Assembly (NCBI GenBank): GCA_002325375.1
Contig: DCRZ01000012.1
Coordinates: 387 to 64,386, forward strand
DNA length: 64,000 nucleotides
Direction: 5' to 3'
Origin: Rhodospirillaceae bacterium UBA1479
Lineage (GTDB): Bacteria > Pseudomonadota > Alphaproteobacteria > Rhodospirillales > Casp-alpha2
Shown: one piece after another, positions 58,289 through 64,000 of the stretch
Layout of the letters: every line of letters begins with the position of its first letter
Position numbering within the stretch: the stretch's first letter is position 1
Position numbers and translations under genes: made by a program
Notes under the pieces: generated by a model
Database searches by the model: none
What the model was told of the DNA's origin: nothing
The model's input: the letters and a program-made list of their open reading frames with translations, nothing else

Positions 58289-58600
58289 CTATTCCGTAGG
58301 AGTCTCGCTCCACACAATACTTGGTAAAGATATCGGCTTGCCGTCCATATCGATCAGTTCTGCGCTTCCGCGTAAACGCATACGGATAAAATCAATCACC
58401 AACTCACATGCCTGTTCTGGATCAACTCCAAATATCTGATATGGCTTTTTGGATAAGTACGGGCAACTCGCAAAACAATAGTACCCTTTACCCGCTTCAT
58501 AGCCGGGCGTGTAAACCTTAAGGCTGAAGGGGGCGACATTGCCATCGCCCCCTTTGGCGAAGGCCTCAAAACTCAAGATCGGTGTGCTTATTGGTTCCAT
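58289..58600 (-). CDS. Small protein of unknown function in the tRNA-bounded insert
   Basis: 103 aa. Contains AGKGYYCFASCPYLSKKPYQ with two cysteines, and QACELVIDFIRMRLRGSAEL, and looks like a soluble single domain. Family not recognised. GC content is visibly lower than neighbours. The start overlaps the end of the upstream PG-binding-repeat gene by 13 nt, so the two are likely co-expressed; a partner or immunity-type role is possible but speculative. Confidence 0.7.
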   Translation of the reverse strand: MEPISTPILSFEAFAKGGDGNVAPFSLKVYTPGYEAGKGYYCFASCPYLSKKPYQIFGVDPEQACELVIDFIRMRLRGSAELIDMDGKPISLPSIVWSETPTE

Positions 58601-59559
58601 GTATCCAACGGCGGTAGGTATTCAACAGGGACACCCCTTAGGCATGCGTCATATCTGTTGGCTGCGGTAGCGTGGCAACGCGCCCCAGCAGCGGCACCAC
58701 GCGTTCTTGTAATTCCGTTACAAGTTTCCGTATCGATACCATATCGAACTTCGCATTGCTTCTCCAACTCACTGCCATCGTCGTCGGAACCGCCTCCAGC
58801 CAATTTTCCTTTGGTTTTCTGTGCACCGGCCATGGACTGCCACCAATCCATTGCAACCAGTATCGGAAGACCAAAGTACATCGCGATTTCATAAGCCCCT
58901 CGCGGGATGGGGATTTGGATGCTTCCTTTTTCTTTTTGCTGGCTACGTTGTTGAATCGGCATAGCCATATCTGTGGCCGGTATGGCGTTGGTATCATCGG
59001 CGATTTGCAAGGCTTTGACCTTCGACTGCAGGTCACGGTTCAATGCGCGTTCGGTTTCACCATAAGGGCGCAGCCAACCGTCCACCTTCAGGCCTTTTGA
59101 AGCCTGGAACCGCTTAATGGCGTTCGGGAGTCCTTTGTCCGACATTTCGCTCACAGCACCTCCATCTGGATGGAGGGGAACACCTGCCCATGCCAGCGCT
59201 TGGCTTGTCGTCGATACATCGAGGGGACTGTTAGTGCGCCCGAGGCCCACATCCCCCGTCAAACCGAAGGCCTTGGGGGCCATCTTTCTCGTCTCGTTTT
59301 CTGCGCGATCGAGAACAACTTCAAGTTTCGCCGCGGTCTCGCCGTCCGGCTTCATAACACCGTCACGTTGCAAGCCATGCCGCTCTTGAAAGCTTTCAAT
59401 TCCCTGAAACAATGGCTCATCGGGATACTCGGTCATGCCGTAGGACGGCATCTCGAAATGGCCGAGCTTGCCCAACGCCAGCTTCGTGCGCAGGACATCA
59501 TTCATATCGACGTTGTAGGCTCGACCCAAGGTCGCGTTCAGTTTGAAGGGAGGCTTCAC
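58588..59559 (-). CDS. Peptidoglycan-binding-repeat protein with Cys-rich C-terminus
   Basis: 323 aa from the GTG at 59559, chosen because AAGGAG lies 7 nt upstream; the frame extends to a TTG at 59616 without a site. Two PG_binding_1-like repeats: LFQGIESFQERHGLQRDGVM (about 50-70) and LPNAIKRFQASKGLKVDGWL (about 145-165), each followed by a P.GET motif. A hydrophobic segment (YEIAMYFGLPILVAMDWW) precedes a C-terminal domain with regularly spaced cysteines (CEVRYGIDTETCN, GARCHATAANRYDACLRG). No signal peptide. Cargo gene of the tRNA-Val insert. Confidence 0.75.
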   Translation of the reverse strand: MKPPFKLNATLGRAYNVDMNDVLRTKLALGKLGHFEMPSYGMTEYPDEPLFQGIESFQERHGLQRDGVMKPDGETAAKLEVVLDRAENETRKMAPKAFGLTGDVGLGRTNSPLDVSTTSQALAWAGVPLHPDGGAVSEMSDKGLPNAIKRFQASKGLKVDGWLRPYGETERALNRDLQSKVKALQIADDTNAIPATDMAMPIQQRSQQKEKGSIQIPIPRGAYEIAMYFGLPILVAMDWWQSMAGAQKTKGKLAGGGSDDDGSELEKQCEVRYGIDTETCNGITRTRGAAAGARCHATAANRYDACLRGVPVEYLPPLDTWNQ

Positions 59560-59961
59560 GTTCCGTCTCCTTACGAACGAGTTCGCGCGTTTCGGGGAGA
59601 CGGCACTCACACGCAAGCGCTCCTCAGAACACGCAGGAATGCGGATCGCAGACGGCGAAGGCGCGCGCCGACGTCCAGGTTCATTGCGGGGTATCAGGAG
59701 CGTTATCCGATGTCGCGGCGCTTCGGGCTGGGTTGTCCGGTGTCAATTCACCGGGCCCCGCGGAAGCGCTGATCGGGCGCGTTAGAAACTCATCCTATAG
59801 CCCAAGAAAGGCCCACTTGTGTTGGTTGCTGGTTGTCCAAAGAAACTTAGGCCAGCAATTTGCCAAGTTAAGATGGATTTGTATTAATGTCAATAAATTC
59901 CTATAATGGGCGCAAGAATCCTACATTTTGATCAACGGTCGTTTGATATCAAAAGAAGAAA
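59560..59961. other. Insert region without a recognised gene
   Basis: About 400 bp between the PG-binding gene and tRNA-Val. 59560-59790 has GC typical of the genome. 59800-59960 is strongly AT-rich and includes the palindrome TTTGATATCAAA (59942-59953) just past the tRNA 3' end. No integrase, excisionase or further ORF with a ribosome site was recognised. Confidence 0.45.
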
Positions 59962-60036
59962 TGGTGGGCGCGGCTGGGATTGAACCAGCGACCCCTGCCG
60001 TGTGAAGGCAGTGCTCTCCCGCTGAGCTACGCGCCC
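59962..60036 (-). tRNA. tRNA-Val (anticodon CAC)
   Basis: 75 nt including encoded CCA. Acceptor GGGCGCG pairs with CGCGCCC. Anticodon arm CTGCC-TTCACAC-GGCAG gives CAC, reading GUG. The T-arm is GCTGG-TTCAATC-CCAGC. D-arm GCTC/GAGC is present. Its 3' half is repeated at 58229-58266, suggesting it served as an integration site. Confidence 0.93.
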
Positions 60037-60266
60037 TTGCTGCATCGCCGGGTCGGATCCCGGCGGCAAGGCGCGATCATATAAGGGGCGCCCCCCAACC
60101 CTGTCAAGCTGGGCCTGTCAGGCTGGGCCTGCCCGCCGCCGGAATGCGCCAGATCAAGGCGCCGTCGGACCCGTCCGGCCAACATGGACGCGGATGGGCG
60201 GCTGTGGCAGTCTTTGCCCCGCCCGCCGGCACCTCGAATTCCGCCCGCCGACCCAGGAGAGCCCGT

Positions 60267-61910
60267 TTGAAACCGAAGACCGCAGACGACATCGCCCGCC
60301 TGATGGCGCGCGCCGGCCAGGCCTTCCGCGCCGGCAACCTGTCGCGTGCCGGCAAGGACGCGGAAGACGTGCTGAAAGCCGTGCCCGAGCATGGGGAGGC
60401 GCTCTACTGCCTGGGGTTGGTGCGCCATAACCAGGGCAAGACGGTGCAGGCAATGACCCTGCTGCGCCGGGCCCTGGCCGCCCATCCGGGATTCGCGCCC
60501 TGCGCCGTGACCCTGTCGAAGATGCTGCTGGAAACCGGTGACGGCGACGGCGCGCTCCGGGTGCTGAGCGACGCCCTGGCCCAAAACCCCGGCGATGCCA
60601 ACCTGGCCTTCGAATTGGGCCGGACGCGAATCATCCTGGGCGACCCGGCCGGCGGGGCCGAGGACCTGGGCCGGGCCGCCGAACTGGCGCCGGAGGCGCC
60701 GCCGGTCTACGGCTCCCTCGGCATCGCGTATCAGCTGCTGGGCGACGGCGAGAGCGCCCGGGCGGCCTATGAGACGGCGATCGAGTTGGGCAGTCAGGAC
60801 CCGGAGGATTATTTCAATCTGGGCACCGTGCATATGAACGCCCGCAAATACGACGACGCCATCGCCCAGTTCGCCCGCGCGGCCGAGATGAACCCGAACC
60901 ATCAGCGCGCCTTCGCCAACATCGGCCTGCTGCATGGGCGGTCGACCGAATACGCCAAGGCCATCGCGCCCCTGGAACGCGCGGTCGCGCTCGACCCCGA
61001 CGACGGCAAATCGGTGAATGAGCTGATCTACGCCTATGGCGCCGAAGGCCGGGCGGCGGAGGCGGCGGCCCTGACCGAGAAATATCTGAAGTCCCATCCC
61101 GAGGCCTTCGATCTGCACGGGCAGATGGCCTTCGTGTGGATGCGCGCGGGTGAGGCTGAACGCGCCCTGGCCGCCGCCGACCGGGCGTTGGCGGCGGGAT
61201 CCTTCCCGACCCCGTCCCTGGCCATGAAATCGGCGGCGTTGAACGAGCTGGGCCGCACGGTGGAGGCCGCCAGGATTCTCGACTTTGACCTGATCATGAC
61301 CCGGGTCCATACGGCCCCGGCCGGATACCATTCCCTGGCGTCCTTCAACAAGGATCTGGTGAATTATCTGCTGAACCATCCCAGCCTGACCTATTCCAAG
61401 GTCAACCGCTCCGTCGAGCAGGGCCGCGGCACGCTGGAACTGTTCGACGGCACGGAGCACGGCCCGGCCCTGGAATTGAAAAAGATGATTATGGCCATGG
61501 CCGGGGATTTCATGGCGGCCCATCCGAAGGACCCGGACCACCCTTTTCTGGCCGATCCGCCCCAGGCGTTCGAGGTCAATTGCTGGGGCACGGTGTACGA
61601 CCGCGAAGGCCGCCAGCTGGTGCATTTTCACCCGCCGGCCTGGCTGTCGGGGGTGTACTACCCGGCCCTGCCGGCGTCCATGAAGGAGGCCGCCAAGGGG
61701 CGCACCAACAACATCGAAGGCTGGATCGAATTCGGCCGCGCCTTCCACCTGATCGGCGACCGGCGCGAGCCGGCGGTGCATCTGGTCCGGCCCGAGGAAG
61801 GGATGATGGTGATGTTCCCGTCCTACTTCGGGCATCAGACCATCCCGGTCACGTCGAGCGACGAAAAGCGCATATCCTTCGCCTTCGACCTGTGCCCCGC
61901 CAGAGGCTGA
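60267..61910 (+). CDS. TPR protein with C-terminal 2OG-Fe(II) oxygenase-like domain (copy 2)
   Basis: 547 aa from a TTG at 60267 preceded by AGGAGAG; the frame opens earlier without a site. About nine TPR units fill residues 10-340 (AVPEHGEALYCLGLVRHNQG, DPEDYFNLGTVHMNARKYDD). The C-terminal domain has LVHFHPPAWLSGVYYPALPA (HxH-like region), YFGHQTIP and KRISFAFDL. Same architecture as the protein at 26020, with a shared junction (YHSLASFNKDLVNYLLNHPS). Substrate unknown. Confidence 0.85.
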   Translation: MKPKTADDIARLMARAGQAFRAGNLSRAGKDAEDVLKAVPEHGEALYCLGLVRHNQGKTVQAMTLLRRALAAHPGFAPCAVTLSKMLLETGDGDGALRVLSDALAQNPGDANLAFELGRTRIILGDPAGGAEDLGRAAELAPEAPPVYGSLGIAYQLLGDGESARAAYETAIELGSQDPEDYFNLGTVHMNARKYDDAIAQFARAAEMNPNHQRAFANIGLLHGRSTEYAKAIAPLERAVALDPDDGKSVNELIYAYGAEGRAAEAAALTEKYLKSHPEAFDLHGQMAFVWMRAGEAERALAAADRALAAGSFPTPSLAMKSAALNELGRTVEAARILDFDLIMTRVHTAPAGYHSLASFNKDLVNYLLNHPSLTYSKVNRSVEQGRGTLELFDGTEHGPALELKKMIMAMAGDFMAAHPKDPDHPFLADPPQAFEVNCWGTVYDREGRQLVHFHPPAWLSGVYYPALPASMKEAAKGRTNNIEGWIEFGRAFHLIGDRREPAVHLVRPEEGMMVMFPSYFGHQTIPVTSSDEKRISFAFDLCPARG

Positions 61911-61918
61911 CGGTTGCG

Positions 61919-62635
61919 CTAGGCCGTCAGACGCCCCAGCGCCGCCACCAGATCATCGAAATGGTCGATCAACACGTCGGCGCCCAATTCCTCGACCGGC
62001 CCGTGGGCATAGCCGAAGGTAACCGCCACCGTGGCCACACCGGCGGCCTTGGCCACGTTCACGTCGTTATGGCTGTCGCCGACCATGACCGCGTCGCCCG
62101 GCGCCACGCCCAATTGATCCAGCACATGCATCAGATGCCGGGGGTCGGGCTTGCGCACGCCGGGCACCGTGTCGCCGCCGGCGACCGCCGCGAAGAACGG
62201 CGCCAGATCCAGGGTATCCAGAATTTCCGCCGTCGCCCCCGCCGGCTTGTTGGTGCAGACGGCGAGCGTGCAGCCCGCGTCGCGCAAGGCCTCCAGAGCC
62301 GCGACGGCGCCCGGAAAAGGCTGCGTCAGGGCCGCCGCGTTGGCTTCGTAGTGAACCGTGAACTCGGCCGTCGGGCCGTCGAGCCCATCCGCCGGCAGGC
62401 CGCCGGTGGCCAGCAGCCCACGTTCGACCAGCTTGGGCACGCCGTCGCCGACCATGCCGGCGACCTCGTCCCGGGAGACTTGGCGGCGGCCCAGGCGGGC
62501 CAGCAGCCAATTCAAGGCCGCCTGGATGTCGGGCACACTGTCGACCAGGGTGCCGTCGAGGTCGAACACGATAGCCTTGGGAAGGGCGCCCTTGGGCAAA
62601 GGGGTGGCGGGTAAGTGCTCCTTAACCGCCGGCAT
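61919..62635 (-). CDS. gph: Phosphoglycolate phosphatase (HAD superfamily)
   Basis: 238 aa from the ATG at 62635. HAD motif I AIVFDLDGTLVDSVPD, motif II VCTNKP, motif III Lys in GVRKPDPRHLMHVL, motif IV MVGDSHNDVNVAKAAGV. Hydrolyses 2-phosphoglycolate, which arises from oxidative DNA damage or Rubisco oxygenation. Convergent with the TPR gene (8-bp gap) and divergent from glmU. Confidence 0.93.
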   Translation of the reverse strand: MPAVKEHLPATPLPKGALPKAIVFDLDGTLVDSVPDIQAALNWLLARLGRRQVSRDEVAGMVGDGVPKLVERGLLATGGLPADGLDGPTAEFTVHYEANAAALTQPFPGAVAALEALRDAGCTLAVCTNKPAGATAEILDTLDLAPFFAAVAGGDTVPGVRKPDPRHLMHVLDQLGVAPGDAVMVGDSHNDVNVAKAAGVATVAVTFGYAHGPVEELGADVLIDHFDDLVAALGRLTA

Positions 62636-62790
62636 TGCATAGTTCCATTGCAAGATTCCGTAACAAACTGTGACTTGGATGACACAAGATACTGTGGCAC
62701 CTTGCGGCCCGACCCTCCAGATGTTTCACCGAAACCCTTCATCAGGCCTCATGGCCGCCGCCCGAACCGTTTAAAGGCCCCCGCGTTTTC

Positions 62791-64000
62791 ATGCAAGCAG
62801 ACGGAAAATCGACGACAACCGCCGTGGTCCTGGCCGCCGGGCTGGGCACGCGCATGAAATCGGACCTGGCGAAGGTGCTGCACAAGGTCGCGGGACGGCC
62901 GATGATCGGCCATGTCCTGGCAACCCTGGACACCGCCGCCGTCGATCAGGTGGGAGTCGTCGTCGGCGAGGGCATGGATGCCTTGGCCGCCGCCGTGCAG
63001 CCCCACCCGACGGCAATACAGACGAAGCGCCTGGGCACCGCCCATGCGGTCCTGGCGGCGCGCGATTTCATCCGGGCCCATCCGGCCGACGACCTCTTGG
63101 TCGTGTTCGGCGACACGCCCTTGATCACGCCGGAAACGCTCGCCGCCATGCTGGCGGCACGCCGTTCCCCGGCACGGCCCGGCGTGGTCGTTCTCGGCTT
63201 CGAACCTGCAAACCCCGCCCCCTACGGCCGCCTGATCCTGGACGGCGACGGCGCCCTTGCATCCATCGTCGAAGCCAAGGACGCAACGCCGGAACAGCTT
63301 GCCGTGACGCTCTGTAATTCCGGGGTCATGGTCATCGACGGCGCACGGGCCCTGGACTGGCTCGACCGTATCGGCAACGACAACGCCAAGGGCGAATATT
63401 ACCTGACCGACATCGTCGCCATCGCCCGCGCCGATGGGGCCACCGCGGCCGTTGTTATCGGTGACGCGGACGAGGTTCTGGGCGTTAATTCCCGCATTGA
63501 GCTGGCTGAGGCCGAAGCCATCACCCAGCGACGTCTGCGCGCCCACGCCATGGAAGGCGGCGCCACCCTGATCGACCCGGATACGGTCTATCTGTCATGG
63601 GACACACAGCTTGGCCGTGATGTCGTGGTCGGGCCCAATGTGGTCTTCGGGCCGGATGTGCGCATCGCCGACAACGTGGAAATTCGGGCGTTCTGCCATA
63701 TCGAGGGGGCCACGGTCGGACCGGGTGCCGTGATCGGGCCGTTCGCCCGCCTGCGTCCCGGGGCGGACCTGGCCGAAGGCGTGCATATCGGCAATTTCGT
63801 CGAGATCAAGGCCGCGACCCTGGGGGCCGGCAGCAAGGCCAATCACCTGTCCTATGTCGGCGACAGCATTGTCGGCGCAGGTGTGAACATCGGTGCGGGC
63901 ACCATCACCTGCAATTACGACGGCCATGTGAAATCCCGGACGGTGATCGGCGACGGCGCCTTCATCGGCTCCAACACGGCCCTGGTCGCCCCGGTGACCG
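62791..64000 (+). CDS. glmU: Bifunctional GlcN-1-P acetyltransferase / GlcNAc-1-P uridyltransferase (3' end outside window)
   Basis: First 403 residues present. Uridyltransferase motif VVLAAGLGTRMKSDLAKVLH, then KRLGTAHAVLAARDF, FGDTPLI and the E/N residues of GEYYLTDIVAIA. From about residue 255 the left-handed beta-helix begins (hexapeptides such as IGPFARLRPGADL; ANHLSYVGDSIVGAGVNIGA). Makes UDP-GlcNAc for peptidoglycan and lipopolysaccharide. Cut only by the window edge. Confidence 0.96.
   Translation, partial: MQADGKSTTTAVVLAAGLGTRMKSDLAKVLHKVAGRPMIGHVLATLDTAAVDQVGVVVGEGMDALAAAVQPHPTAIQTKRLGTAHAVLAARDFIRAHPADDLLVVFGDTPLITPETLAAMLAARRSPARPGVVVLGFEPANPAPYGRLILDGDGALASIVEAKDATPEQLAVTLCNSGVMVIDGARALDWLDRIGNDNAKGEYYLTDIVAIARADGATAAVVIGDADEVLGVNSRIELAEAEAITQRRLRAHAMEGGATLIDPDTVYLSWDTQLGRDVVVGPNVVFGPDVRIADNVEIRAFCHIEGATVGPGAVIGPFARLRPGADLAEGVHIGNFVEIKAATLGAGSKANHLSYVGDSIVGAGVNIGAGTITCNYDGHVKSRTVIGDGAFIGSNTALVAPVT

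Noticed and set aside
58229..58300. A second complete tRNA gene
   Set aside because: Only the T-arm and acceptor 3' strand match. The region expected for the anticodon arm does not form a 5-7-5 stem-loop, and there is no D-arm or 5' acceptor.
58224..58439. 71-codon plus-strand frame beginning MEWWARLELNQRPL
   Set aside because: The first half is a translation of the tRNA-Val 3' fragment, a well-known source of spurious proteins.

Overview
The window is high-GC, densely packed chromosomal DNA, most likely from a free-living alphaproteobacterium of the Rhodospirillales type. This is inferred from codon bias, a CIRCE-controlled groESL operon, an ArsR-methyltransferase/metF/metH operon, the long PstC/PstA forms and several NasT-like ANTAR regulators. 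No CRISPR array, rRNA, insertion sequence or prophage was seen. One tRNA gene is present, and it bounds a small foreign-looking insert.

Layout. 1-1700: 3'-truncated chemoreceptor. 2.1-7.9 kb: methionine-cycle operon (ArsR-methyltransferase fusion, metF, metH) behind a promoter that contains a perfect AT-rich palindrome. 8-12.7 kb: DinG/XPD-type helicase, AEC permease, beta-hydroxyacid dehydrogenase. 12.7-15.4 kb: membrane histidine kinase divergent from an ANTAR regulator. 15.6-24.6 kb: a minus-strand block with two more ANTAR regulators, an NrtA/CynA-type binding protein, permease, ATPase, cyanase, a HupE/UreJ protein, a CobW GTPase, a WD40 protein and a small acidic protein. This reads as a cyanate uptake and breakdown locus joined to metal-related genes. 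24.8-27.6 kb: NTF2-like protein, alpha/beta hydrolase, TPR-oxygenase. 27.8-29.9 kb: groEL and groES. 30-33.5 kb: four-gene glycan or envelope operon. 33.7-35.4 kb: thioesterase and diguanylate cyclase. 35.6-44.8 kb: complete phosphate regulon (phoR, pit, pstSCAB, phoU, phoB) with PHO boxes before pit and pstS, followed by a ClC-type channel. 46.7-49.9 kb: UvrD/PcrA helicase and a PrmA-like methyltransferase. 49.9-52.9 kb: photolyase and aldehyde dehydrogenase. 52.9-57.1 kb: MarR-regulated EmrAB-type efflux genes and a LysR regulator. 57.3-58.1 kb: secreted SGNH-like protein. 58.2-60.0 kb: an insert of about 1.7 kb between tRNA-Val and a copy of the tRNA's 3' half, carrying two lower-GC genes. 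60.3-64 kb: second TPR-oxygenase, gph, and the start of glmU, cut by the window edge.

The strongest leads are: the ANTAR/cyanate block with a candidate antitermination leader and a Cys-rich extension on its binding protein; the tRNA-Val mini-island with its two-gene cargo; the ArsR-methyltransferase operator; and four convergent gene pairs whose stop codons overlap by exactly 4 nt.
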